This document shows positions 57,301 to 64,000 of a DNA stretch of 64,000 nt, in pieces (the stretch's first letter is position 1; each line of letters starts with the position of its first letter). Below the pieces are notes generated by a model, which was given only the letters and a program-made list of their open reading frames with translations, ran no database searches and had not been told where the DNA came from. The stretch spans positions 1 through 64,000 of the forward strand of contig CAYWNA010000044.1 in NCBI GenBank assembly GCA_964459305.1. Direction: 5' to 3'. The position numbers were made by a program, and so were the translations under genes. The stretch is from CAYWNA01 sp964459305. GTDB lineage: Bacteria > Planctomycetota > Planctomycetia > Pirellulales > Pirellulaceae.

Positions 57301-57670
57301 CGCCCTCATCACGCTCGATCTGCACACGGGCCGAATAGAGCAAGATCCCGAGCTCTTCGACTTCTGGATCCACAGTAAGACCTGTGCCGTGCCGACCGCC
57401 TCGGCCACCGGTCTCTATTTCCGCCGCAACAGTTGCTATATGTACGACATCCCATCCAGCCGCGCCATCGATTTGACGGGAGTCACTCGACCGAGCTGTT
57501 GGATGAGCATCATCCCTGCAGGCGGGCTGGTGCTGATGCCCGAAGCGTCCGCTGGCTGCACGTGCGGATTCGCCATGCAGACTTCCCTGGCCCTGGCGCC
57601 GCGCCCACGCGATGGGAGAGATAGCCAAAACAGTCGGCTGAACGACGCGGATCGCGGCACGGAAAAATGA
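54347..57670 (+). CDS. Exported propeller + central methyltransferase-like + propeller fusion
   Basis: The protein is 1107 residues. A signal peptide ends near PAGASDRG. Residues about 30-470 are PQQ-like blades (FFGSSTEEAVYGLDAQTGEQ; FGSDDGYVYCLDQASGSLAW). Residues about 487-610 are a methyltransferase-like Rossmann domain with VLGVGTGQLADEIA. The segment AGEWTHMYANPAATVSS then leads into a second propeller block. Compared with the gene at 46899, the Rossmann domain is in the middle, not at the start. The glycine loop is less canonical (GVGTGQ), so SAM binding is less certain. The ribosome binding site is weak. Extracytoplasmic location is inferred from the signal peptide. Confidence 0.85.
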   Translation: MQKRVVISLIAVCAIVAIPAGASDRGRPGQRPLHLAWSYRANQPPSPAFKGGLAAGRRSERVEPIRYDYVFQPVVGHGRVFFGSSTEEAVYGLDAQTGEQLWVFHTNGPVRIAPTLWQDRIYFGSDDGYVYCLDQASGSLAWKYRAAPSDRRAIGNGRVISAWPVRTSIAMADGVAYFGAGLFPTLGTYLHAVDMSSGEPVWCRQIPYSPHGQILIDGDNLLVATGRTCPAEFRRSDGAPLVEKPNARRAQGSSYVGRAGDMIFWGPCESGLLHIRVSPEPIPDLLRGSADAVITGQITGLKGWSMVADEQLVYLLRDEEALAIEKERFRTLALDYCRPSPLYKKAVPRKGQPWGVAAAGLLLKEHQPFFEQLKQEAAWSSENKNELKSLLLADGTLFAGGKDAVVAFDAGTSNVTWSHPVGGEALGLAVADGSLFVGTDEGRIYCFGQHPVENPKKHVPTSGSPYVDDPILAEAATTALRRADIHKGFCLVLGVGTGQLADEIARRSEFFVVALSQDSECVAEARNRLTKAGLYGKHVVVHHVPDDDLLYPDYFANLIVSEEFLLTGRLPCKPKTALRMLQPDGGTIMLLSPEAPMTYIGWPSESISDWKSITGESGITWHVAQRKALPGAGEWTHMYANPAATVSSGDRLVGPDVALQWFGPPGAEDVVERHAVAMPPLHKDGKLFVAGLYETVRAIDAYNGTNLWKVKVPESTRMMLSHNAGFMAAGAGVLFVVADHACWMLDAKTGEVVHKFAGIDPQSDWGYVGAIGDYLLGSNQKTPADEYSSGRRRGGYKFLVSARDLKSRPAVSENLFAYDHGTRKLAWKYENEGVILNPTICIGGDRVYFAESRNPAVVADPTGTASLPDFFAKDARLVVLDVHSGSELWSKPLDPLSENPDDEHEHMMFLSYADGMLLSTRTGHIDQKLGYRIEAVDAATGETKWDRALPSKHCVYAPLTYGKNGQQSHPSIVDGRIYLLSHLTNALITLDLHTGRIEQDPELFDFWIHSKTCAVPTASATGLYFRRNSCYMYDIPSSRAIDLTGVTRPSCWMSIIPAGGLVLMPEASAGCTCGFAMQTSLALAPRPRDGRDSQNSRLNDADRGTEK

Positions 57671-57731
57671 AGGCGCCACACGGTGGCATTGGCCTTCGGC
57701 CAAATGCAGGCGGACGCCAAGACGAGTGGGA

Positions 57732-57839
57732 GTAGGGTGGGGCAGAGCGGCCCAGTGGCAGTCGGCGTTGGCTCGACGGATGGTCGGCCAGGGTCCATAG
57801 GCACCGTGTCGCCGGACGACTAGCGCCGGCCCACCCTAC
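57732..57839. repeat. GTAGGGTGGG-type palindrome
   Basis: GTAGGGTGGG near 57732 and CCCACCCTAC ending at 57839 form outer inverted arms around a 90-nt spacer with further internal complementarity. It lies between the convergent fusion gene and SHD1 lipoprotein gene, and may serve as a two-way terminator or be an interspersed repeat. Confidence 0.65.
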
Positions 57840-57881
57840 GACTCTCCAATATTCAATTCAGCACCTGGCGCAGATCCTGCA

Positions 57882-58298
57882 TCAGTTGCTCAATCGCGGC
57901 ATGCCCATCCCAAGTCGTTCGTAAATATCCATTTCGACGTCAATGTCAGCGCGTTCTGACACGTACCTGAGAACGTTTTCGAGCGGCGTGCCCATGAAGT
58001 CGAACGACAACTTCGTCTCGAGCGCTTTGTCGATTGCGACGAGGGCCTCGTTAGTTGCCGGATACTTGTCTCGGCGAATCGACTGCACATGCAATTGATC
58101 TGCCCGACATAACCGCTCGATGGGCACTTCGACCATGATGCCATTCTTCGTGTATAGCTGCACGCTGTTGTCCAGTACTTTTCCCAACCTGGCTTCCACC
58201 GTGAACACTCCCGTGCTGTCCGTCCACTCACGCGCAGCGCCGCAAGCGGTCAGAAGCAGGCCCAGAACTACAAACGCCAATAGAGATTTCCGCAACAT
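57882..58298 (-). CDS. SHD1-domain lipoprotein
   Basis: The protein is 138 residues. The signal peptide has the lipobox LLTAC, so Cys19 is probably lipidated. Next comes an SLA1 homology domain 1 (REWTDSTGVFTVEARL, then GIMVEVPIERLCRADQ), a small beta domain frequent in planctomycetes. The C-terminal part (LSFDFMGTPLENVLRYVSER) resembles the N-terminal beta domains of secretin-type proteins. The chain may be cut short or be the N-terminus of a larger ancestral protein. The function is unknown. Confidence 0.75.
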   Translation of the reverse strand: MLRKSLLAFVVLGLLLTACGAAREWTDSTGVFTVEARLGKVLDNSVQLYTKNGIMVEVPIERLCRADQLHVQSIRRDKYPATNEALVAIDKALETKLSFDFMGTPLENVLRYVSERADIDVEMDIYERLGMGMPRLSN

Positions 58299-58437
58299 GA
58301 CTCGTAACCTCCGCTGACCCGTGAAATGGTGACCAAGATTGCCGAGAAAAGACTGACGTGCGAAACGCCAACGGCATTATACCCGCGCAAACACGATTCG
58401 TACCACCAAGTCTGTTGCGTAGTTCGGGCGCGGCCAA

Positions 58438-59418
58438 TTAGGAACCGAAGGGAAGATACGCGTCTAACAGGGTGGTCGGGCCGTGGGGATCGAGCCGCAC
58501 GTTGCCGGCACAAGCGGGCAGAAGCGCAACCTGACCACGGGCGAGTGGCTGGTCGCACGGATCACCTTCCACGCTGACAGCTCCGTCCAGCACGGCGAGT
58601 ACATGGAAACGATCGTCACCACCTATGGTCTGCGTATCCGAGAAACACCAGCGATCCAATACGAACTTGTCGGAGGCTACCAGCCGATGGACGTGAGACA
58701 GGTCAGTCGGCTGGGGCGATTGCGCCGGAACCGGGCCGCGGTGGAAATCAGTCACACCCAATCCCTGTTCGACGTGAAGCTGTCGCGGATTGCCGTCGGC
58801 GTCGACGCGGTTCCAATCGTACAGACGAAATGTGGTATCGCTGGCCTGTTGAATTTCTGCCACGACCAGCCCGGCGCCGAGGGCATGCACCGTTCCAGCG
58901 GGTATGAAGACGCAATCTCCCGCGTTCGGCTCGAAGCTGTTCAGACACGATTCCGCTGTGCCCGTTTCGATCGCTTCATCGAGCGCAGCCCGGCCGACAC
59001 CTTGTTTCAAGCCCGCGTAGATGACGCTGCCGGGATCGGCATGCAGAACAACCCAGGCCTCGGTCTTGCCCAGATCCGGCGGGTCCAGTCGGCGGGCGCG
59101 TTCATCATCGGGATGGACCTGCACGGACAGCACGCGATTGCAGTCAAGGAACTTCAGCAGTAGCGGGAATCGTTCCTGTGGGTGATGACGGCCAAACAGT
59201 TCCTGCCCCCGCGTCGACACGAGTTCCCGCAAGGTGACATCTTTCAACAGACCAAATGCCACGATGCTTTGATCTTCATCGTGATCAACGACCTCCCAGC
59301 TTTCCGCGTAATTGTCGCCCTCTCCGATTGTCTTGCCAAGAACGGTTTCCAGACGGCGACCGCCCCAAAGATACCGGCGGAAAATCGGGTCAAAGCGAAC
59401 GGGGTAAAGAGGGATCAT
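58438..59418 (-). CDS. manA: Mannose-6-phosphate isomerase, class I
   Basis: The protein is 326 residues, the usual size for short class I enzymes. It interconverts mannose 6-phosphate and fructose 6-phosphate, supplying mannose for polysaccharides. Zinc ligands are visible: Gln and His in QVHPDD, Glu in KTEAWVV, and His in PAGTVHALG. The N-terminus has WGGRRL and the cupin core. AAAGGG is upstream of the ATG. It is transcribed away from tatC. Confidence 0.93.
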   Translation of the reverse strand: MIPLYPVRFDPIFRRYLWGGRRLETVLGKTIGEGDNYAESWEVVDHDEDQSIVAFGLLKDVTLRELVSTRGQELFGRHHPQERFPLLLKFLDCNRVLSVQVHPDDERARRLDPPDLGKTEAWVVLHADPGSVIYAGLKQGVGRAALDEAIETGTAESCLNSFEPNAGDCVFIPAGTVHALGAGLVVAEIQQASDTTFRLYDWNRVDADGNPRQLHVEQGLGVTDFHRGPVPAQSPQPTDLSHVHRLVASDKFVLDRWCFSDTQTIGGDDRFHVLAVLDGAVSVEGDPCDQPLARGQVALLPACAGNVRLDPHGPTTLLDAYLPFGS

Positions 59419-59793
59419 GGTCTGCCCTTTCGTGCGGATTCCCTGTTCGATATTCGGTATTCGAACCCTTCGAAAGTGGAGCTCAGCCCTGACTCAGTAG
59501 CGCAGGCTTAGAGGATCCAGCCAACTTAATCATGGACAAACTCCCCGGCGATGCAAGGCCAGTCGACTGACCGGTTGTCCGTGGCCGAGCCCGATGTTAA
59601 TATAGGAGTACGGTTGAGCGTACGTTTCTTTCACTCCTCAACCGATCCTGCTGGTGCGGCAGCTTCCTTCCGTACGCTTCTTGCCTCGCCGCTTGGCGAG
59701 CAATAGCCGTGCCGAGTCGTCGCTGATGCTTCGCCGACGACGACTCTTTCTGAACCCCAATGCCGCACACACCAATAGGAGGCTACCGTACCA
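59419..59793. other. Divergent intergenic region of manA and tatC
   Basis: The region must hold promoters for both genes. AGGAGG lies 11 nt before the tatC ATG. A small minus-strand frame at 59638-59853 overlaps the tatC start and is not supported. Confidence 0.5.
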
Positions 59794-60981
59794 ATGGCCA
59801 AACAACCAGACGACGACCTGTTTGCCAATACCACGATGACCTTCGGGGAACATCTCGAAGAACTGCGTGTTTCCCTTGGCAAGGCGCTGATGGGCCTAAT
59901 GGTAGGTTTTCTGGCCGGTCTGTGCGTTGCCAATCACGTCGTTGCCTATATCCAGACGCCGCTGAAGAAAGCGCTGGAAAACCACTACGTGGACAAGGCC
60001 GTGGCGGAGTTCAAAGGCGAGTACGAGAATGTGGGCGAAGAACTCTCAAAGGACGTTGAAGACTTCATTACAAAGAAAAGGTTCGTTTACGAGAAGGTCT
60101 ATGTAGAGGCGGGCGAGATAACACGCGTCAAAGATCTGGTGAAGCAGCACGAGACGCAGCCAGCCGAACCGTCAGATGAATCGGGGCCGGCGACCGAACC
60201 AGAATCGGGGCCGGCGACCGAACCAGAACCGGGGCCGGCGACCGAACCAGAGGCGGGGCCGGCGACCGAACCAGAGGAAAACCCTGAACCGGAATCGGCG
60301 TCCGATCCCGGTCCGAAGGACCTCGCCATATTAGGCGAGGATATTCCACCACCCCAACCGGTCTTGGTGGCCACGCGGGTATGGCGACCGATCGACACCG
60401 TGGTGAAAGCGTTGAGTGCCCAGGAAGCATTCATGATCTGGTTGAAGGCGGCCTTTGTCGCTGGAATGGTGTTGGCCAGCCCTTACATTTTTTGGCAACT
60501 TTGGGACTTTGTTGCCGCAGGACTCTATCCACACGAGAAGAAATACGTCCACATCTACCTCCCGTTCAGCATGGTGCTGTTTTTGAGCGGTGTTGCCATG
60601 GCGTTTTTCGTCGTCTTCCAGTACGTCTTGGGTTTTCTGTTCAGTTTCAACCGGGCGATGAATATCGATCCGGATCCTCGTATCAGCGAATGGCTGGGCT
60701 TTGTGCTGTTTCTGCCGTTAGGATTCGGTGTCGCCTTTCAACTGCCCCTGGTAATGCTGTTCCTTCACCGAATCGGCATGTTTTCCATCAAGGCGTACCT
60801 GGACAAATGGCGCATCGCCATCTTGGTCATCTTCGTGCTCTCCATGCTGTTGACGCCGGCCGACCCGATCAGCATGCTCTTGATGGCGTTGCCGATGACG
60901 CTGCTTTACTTCTTGGGAATCGGGCTTTGCAAATGGATGCCTCGAAACAAAAGTGCGTTTTCCGAAGCGTATGAACCGTAG
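59794..60981 (+). CDS. tatC: Sec-independent translocase TatC with long periplasmic loop
   Basis: The protein is 395 residues; TatC is usually about 250. It recognises twin-arginine signals and forms the translocation site with TatA/B. The N-terminal FGEHLEELRVSL and the later YPHEKKYV (Glu near residue 247) are the signal-binding residues, both present. Helix 1 is at about residues 27-52 and helix 2 begins near 212, so the first periplasmic loop is about 160 residues instead of about 30. It contains a charged helical segment and a fourfold GPATEPE repeat (60181-60276). The Tat-signal DUF1501 and DUF1552 proteins in this window would be its clients. Confidence 0.93.
   Translation: MAKQPDDDLFANTTMTFGEHLEELRVSLGKALMGLMVGFLAGLCVANHVVAYIQTPLKKALENHYVDKAVAEFKGEYENVGEELSKDVEDFITKKRFVYEKVYVEAGEITRVKDLVKQHETQPAEPSDESGPATEPESGPATEPEPGPATEPEAGPATEPEENPEPESASDPGPKDLAILGEDIPPPQPVLVATRVWRPIDTVVKALSAQEAFMIWLKAAFVAGMVLASPYIFWQLWDFVAAGLYPHEKKYVHIYLPFSMVLFLSGVAMAFFVVFQYVLGFLFSFNRAMNIDPDPRISEWLGFVLFLPLGFGVAFQLPLVMLFLHRIGMFSIKAYLDKWRIAILVIFVLSMLLTPADPISMLLMALPMTLLYFLGIGLCKWMPRNKSAFSEAYEP
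60181..60276 (+). repeat. 24-bp tandem repeat in tatC
   Basis: Four units of 24 bp (core GGGGCCGGCGACCGAACCAG) encode (S/P/A)GPATEPE in the first periplasmic loop. The third and fourth units differ slightly. Length variation between strains is likely. Confidence 0.97.
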
Positions 60982-60989
60982 GGGAGAGG

Positions 60990-61075
60990 TTTCAGGTGTC
61001 GGTGTTCAGGTTTCAGGGGAGAAGAGGCTGGATTCGGAGACATCCTAAGCCTGAGCACTGAAACCTGAAGCCTGG
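60990..61075. repeat. TTCAGGTTTCAG palindrome between convergent genes
   Basis: TTCAGGTTTCAG (left) and CTGAAACCTGAAG (right) are inverted copies with flanking partial repeats. The element sits between the stops of tatC and glnB, so it could terminate both transcripts. Confidence 0.6.
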
Positions 61076-61088
61076 CGGCTGACCGCCT

Positions 61089-61436
61089 CTATATTGCGTC
61101 TGGGCCTCGTTCGCCCGTGCGAATGCGGACGCAGTCTTCCAGCGGGAGAACGAAGATCTTGCCGTCGCCGATTTCGCCTTTTTCGCCGGTCCGCCCGCCT
61201 TCGATGATGGCGTTTACGGTCGGCTCGACAAAATCCTCGTTGACAGCGATCTGCAGCTGAACCTTGCGCAGCAGATTGACCGCCAGTTCGCGTCCCCGGT
61301 AGACTTCCGTCTGACCCTTCTGCCGACCGAATCCCTGGCAATCCATCACGGTCAGACGTACCACTTCGACGTCCGTCAAGGCTTCCTTCACGGCTTCCAA
61401 CTTGCTCGGTTGGATGATGGCAATGATCAGTTTCAT
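61089..61436 (-). CDS. glnB: Nitrogen regulatory protein PII, Tyr51 missing
   Basis: The protein is 115 residues from the ATG at 61436 with GGGGAG upstream; the frame to 61643 is an extension. PII proteins sense 2-oxoglutarate and ATP/ADP and regulate nitrogen enzymes through their T-loop. The T-loop reads GFGRQKGQTEVYRGREL. Tyr46 is present, but the uridylylation residue Tyr51 is Leu. The C-terminal signature TGEKGEIGDGKIFVLP, with a three-residue insertion, and RIRTGERG are standard. Loss of Tyr51 suggests regulation without GlnD-type uridylylation. Confidence 0.93.
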   Translation of the reverse strand: MKLIIAIIQPSKLEAVKEALTDVEVVRLTVMDCQGFGRQKGQTEVYRGRELAVNLLRKVQLQIAVNEDFVEPTVNAIIEGGRTGEKGEIGDGKIFVLPLEDCVRIRTGERGPDAI

Positions 61437-61658
61437 CGCTGCTTGGTCTCCCCTTGGACATCGTGCTCGAAACCAATCTAACTTGCGCGGTATCCCATCA
61501 CAAGACCAGAGCCCGACAAATCGTTGTCGATAGACCACCGTACCCAAGAAATCGCTTCGAAAATGTTTCTTACCTGCCCTATGTGATTGAGCCGTGCGCA
61601 TTTCGCATGCACCGGATGACTTGACTTCTGGCACGCCGATCATTCCGCCCGCGCACGA

Positions 61659-61687
61659 ACAGGGCCGCCTATGAAGGCGGCCCCTGT
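61659..61687 (-). terminator. Hairpin after the porin-like gene
   Basis: ACAGGGCCGCCT and AGGCGGCCCCTGT form a stem with one bulge and a 4-nt loop, 35-63 nt beyond the stop of the porin gene. It lacks a U-run, so it may be a processing or Rho-type site rather than a classic terminator. Confidence 0.5.
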
Positions 61688-61721
61688 CCAGGAACGAAGG
61701 TGCAAACTTGACGGTCGTTGT

Positions 61722-62984
61722 TCAGTACGTCACGATGGCGTCGACGCCGAAGACGGTCGAGTCCCGGAAGCCGGCAACGTTGGTGTCATTCAGCGCATCC
61801 ACTCGAACCTCAGGACGAATGACCAAATTGGAGTGCGGGCGGTAGTTCGCTCCAACCGTCACCTCGCCGTAGTCCTCGTCGACCGCAGAGTGTTTCAACC
61901 ACTCGAGTCGAGCACCGACAGCCCACCGGTCATTTAGCGTGTAAAACGCGTATTGGTTGACACCGTAGACCGGGCCGGTAGCGAAGAGCAAGTTGTTGTC
62001 GACGTAATCTGTCTGAAGCACGTAGTTCAGGCGGCAGCTCACATCCCAATCAAGGACAACGCTGTGCGCGTAAGCGTCGGAAACGCTTCCGCCGGCGCCA
62101 AAGCCGAAGTCCCCTGCCGAGGCAATGTAGGTCAGGCTCATCGCGTCGGTCAGGTCCAAGCTGAAGCCAGCCAGGTAGGAGTCGCCACCGTTTTGGTCGA
62201 AGCCGGTGTCCCAGCCTGAGGTCCAGCCACCATACAGAGTCACCCGATCGTTGAGGGCATACTCGGCCAAGACTCCGGTGTGGGTGAACGGCTCGTACTG
62301 CATCGTCAGCGAGTGCGAGTAGAAGAAGTTGTCTACCGCTGGTACGACCTCGTAGCCCATGATCGTGTAGAAGTGTCCCATCTTCACCTTCAGATCGTTG
62401 TAGGCAACCTCCGCGTACAACTGAGGAATGGCGCTGCCATAGTTGGCGCCGTTGTCCCATGGCTCGTCCCAAATACCGGGGGTATTTCCGAAGGCCTGGG
62501 TGTCCTGACCATCGGTACCGTACATATAGTCGAGACGGAAGCCCCAGTCGAAACCACACCCGCAGGTTTCCGCAACTTTCTCGGCATAGATCCATGCCTG
62601 GTGGAGTTGCACGGTGTTGGGGTAGTCGTTGAAAGCCGCAGCTCGCGGACCGCGGGTACCAACACCGTTGGCTCCCTCAGTGTGATATCCCATCTGAAAC
62701 CATCCGCCGACCTTGATGCCGCGGCAGGTTTCCGGGAACAATTCAAAGGGGCAGCACGAATCGCAGCAGCAATCGCCGCCCTTGCCATCGCAATCGCCGT
62801 CCTTCTGGATCACGCCACCCGGCTCTTCTTCGGGCGGTGCGACATCACTCGGCGATGGCTGCGTGGCTTCTTCTTGACTGACGAAGATGATTCGATGACT
62901 GTCCAGATTTACGAGGCCCTCTGCTTTCGCATCTGCCGAGAGCAAGACGCAGAGCCCAGTGACGACGATGACAATCCTTGTCAT
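61722..62984 (-). CDS. Porin-like outer-membrane protein with Cys-rich N-terminus
   Basis: The protein is about 420 residues from the ATG at 62984, with GGGAG 8 nt upstream; a TTG at 62999 is less likely. After the signal peptide (VLLSADAKAEG) and an acidic Pro-rich linker there is a Cys-rich stretch (GDCDGKGGDCCCDSCC, about residues 65-85). The remaining ~330 residues are barrel strands (FQMGYHTEGANGVG, GHFYTIMGYEVVPAVDNFF, TLYGGWTSGWDTGFDQNG), resembling the planctomycete BBP2-type family. The last residues VDAIVTY end with an aromatic. It probably forms an outer-membrane pore of unknown selectivity. Confidence 0.85.
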   Translation of the reverse strand: MTRIVIVVTGLCVLLSADAKAEGLVNLDSHRIIFVSQEEATQPSPSDVAPPEEEPGGVIQKDGDCDGKGGDCCCDSCCPFELFPETCRGIKVGGWFQMGYHTEGANGVGTRGPRAAAFNDYPNTVQLHQAWIYAEKVAETCGCGFDWGFRLDYMYGTDGQDTQAFGNTPGIWDEPWDNGANYGSAIPQLYAEVAYNDLKVKMGHFYTIMGYEVVPAVDNFFYSHSLTMQYEPFTHTGVLAEYALNDRVTLYGGWTSGWDTGFDQNGGDSYLAGFSLDLTDAMSLTYIASAGDFGFGAGGSVSDAYAHSVVLDWDVSCRLNYVLQTDYVDNNLLFATGPVYGVNQYAFYTLNDRWAVGARLEWLKHSAVDEDYGEVTVGANYRPHSNLVIRPEVRVDALNDTNVAGFRDSTVFGVDAIVTY

Positions 62985-63647
62985 GTTTGACACTCCCAAT
63001 CCTTAGGCAAATAGTGTGGTGTTGTTCTGGTGGACGGCCGAAGCCGCAAGACCCATACGGCGAGCAAAATTCACGGAGGCGGTTACTCCGGGCGGGCGGA
63101 AGACAACGACTCCAGCAGTTCTCCGGTGAAGTCCTTCTCCAATGATGCTATCGGACGTGCAGCCTACGTCGTGAAGGGTTTGAACGCTTGTAGTGCAAGA
63201 AACGGCTGTCTTATCAGCCGCGTCGCCTAGTGATGACGTTCGTAAGGATTCTCTGAAAAAGCACTGTTGAGACGATTCGTCCGAAGAACGCAAGAAACCC
63301 GGTAGTGAGGAAGACCAGTGGGTGGGTACCGGTTCAAAGATATGCCTCAGATTCTTCATGAGAGTCACACCAGCCCGCAGCGCAAGCAAGGGAGTTAAAG
63401 CCATCCCCCTCGCTCGCGCTTCGGGCTAGTGTTAATCGTGCTCCGGTAGTACCCTAACGATCCGCGAGCAGGCCTTTGAGATTCGCATTGATCGCCTGCC
63501 GATGGGTCAAACGAAAGAGGGGCAGAAGTCTTCTTCTGCCCCTCGTGTACTCCGCTTCCCAACGGAAGATTGGGAACCAGCCGCGAAAATGATATCGTTT
63601 CGTTCGCCAGCGTCCTCCCCAACGCGGCAGTTTTCTCGGCGTCGTCG
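62985..63647. other. Intergenic region between porin and beta-helix genes
   Basis: The region lies upstream of the porin gene and downstream of the beta-helix gene. The hairpin terminator at 63517-63544 is the only clear feature. No convincing gene is present on either strand. Confidence 0.5.
63517..63544 (-). terminator. Perfect 12-bp hairpin after the beta-helix gene
   Basis: GAGGGGCAGAAG and CTTCTGCCCCTC pair perfectly around a TCTT loop; on the minus strand a T-rich TTTCGTTTG follows. It lies about 100 nt downstream of the stop of the edge gene, consistent with an intrinsic terminator. Confidence 0.75.
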
Positions 63648-64000
63648 TTACGGATACGTTTGCGGAGCGCTTCCGTTACCGCTACCTGAGTTGTTGGTTG
63701 CCGTGCCGCCGTTGTCCGTGACCACGTAGCCGGAACCTGCATTGTTGGTTGCCGTGTTGTCTTGGAGTGTGGCACCAGCCTGGAAGTCGCCGAGGTAGAA
63801 GCCATGGGGGGCAGTGCCGGCGGTGTTGGTGTTGTTGTTCACGGTGTTGTTGCTGATCTCGCCGCCGCTGAACGCTCCGAGAACACCGAATCCGGCTCCA
63901 CCGGTTGTTCCATTGGCCGTGTTGCCATCAACGGTATTGCCACTGACGGTGCCCCCGCTCATCGTGTTGGCGGCGAATGCGCCGACGAGAACACCATTCG
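63648..64000 (-). CDS. Right-handed beta-helix repeat protein, 3' end only
   Basis: The frame is open to the window edge, so only the C-terminal ~117 residues are visible. They consist of short Gly/Asn/Thr-rich repeats (SGGTVSGNTVDGNTANG; GGEISNNTVNNNTN) that form parallel beta-helix rungs, ending NNSGSGNGSAPQTYP. Such proteins are usually secreted adhesins or polysaccharide lyases. The catalytic or adhesive part, if any, is outside the window. Confidence 0.8.
   Translation of the reverse strand, partial: NGVLVGAFAANTMSGGTVSGNTVDGNTANGTTGGAGFGVLGAFSGGEISNNTVNNNTNTAGTAPHGFYLGDFQAGATLQDNTATNNAGSGYVVTDNGGTATNNSGSGNGSAPQTYP

Noticed and set aside
59638..59853. 71-residue minus-strand frame with a hydrophobic segment
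   Set aside because: It overlaps the tatC start in antisense and lacks a start signal.

Overview
The window looks like a contig of an uncultivated planctomycete. GC content is moderate to high. The gene families point strongly to that phylum: DUF1501, DUF1552, PSCyt1/DUF1549/DUF1553, DUF1587/1592/1588/1585, DUF1573, SHD1, PQQ-like propellers, an HzsA-related protein and small modular secreted proteins. The intergenic DNA carries many palindromic interspersed repeats. A 100-N block at 12185-12284 shows this is a scaffold, probably a metagenome assembly. All gene calls come from reading the sequence; no database search was run.

Left part (1-14.7 kb): a minus-strand membrane fusion protein (MFS/spermidine-synthase-like, FMN-binding, NosR/NapH-like ferredoxin) with a small coupled partner; a plus-strand TonB-like protein; two adjacent outer-membrane barrel paralogues; a DUF1573 protein; then the housekeeping cluster ffh-rpsP-trmD-rplS-yraN and a small c-type cytochrome. 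rpsP carries an AAPQAE tandem repeat interrupted by the assembly gap.

Mobile scar (14.7-16.4 kb): the 3' half of a group II intron reverse transcriptase, with a possible domain V, abuts a truncated DDE transposase.

Middle (16.7-43.3 kb), almost all minus strand: a secreted protein of unknown function and a lipoprotein; three adjacent proteins that share one helical module but end in different domains (WD40, LamG, jelly-roll); a propeller glycosidase-like protein coupled to a CocE/X-Pro hydrolase; a polytopic membrane protein; and two planctomycete cytochrome sets (PSCyt1/DUF1549/DUF1553 with DUF1501, and DUF1587-1585 with DUF1552, plus a mono-haem protein). A frameshifted remnant of a Gfo/Idh/MocA oxidoreductase follows.

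Right part (43.5-64 kb): an HzsA-related dihaem protein, three PQQ-like propeller proteins (two containing a methyltransferase-like Rossmann domain in an apparently exported chain), and an inverted M14 carboxypeptidase. After these come an SHD1 lipoprotein, manA, a tatC with an unusually long first periplasmic loop, a glnB lacking Tyr51, a porin-like barrel, and the 3' end of a beta-helix protein that runs off the window.

A recurring theme is palindromic repeats. Several families sit between genes, and at least three copies lie inside reading frames without breaking them. The clearest is a 127-bp element flanked by a near-perfect 11-bp duplication, which added exactly 46 codons inside a signal peptide.
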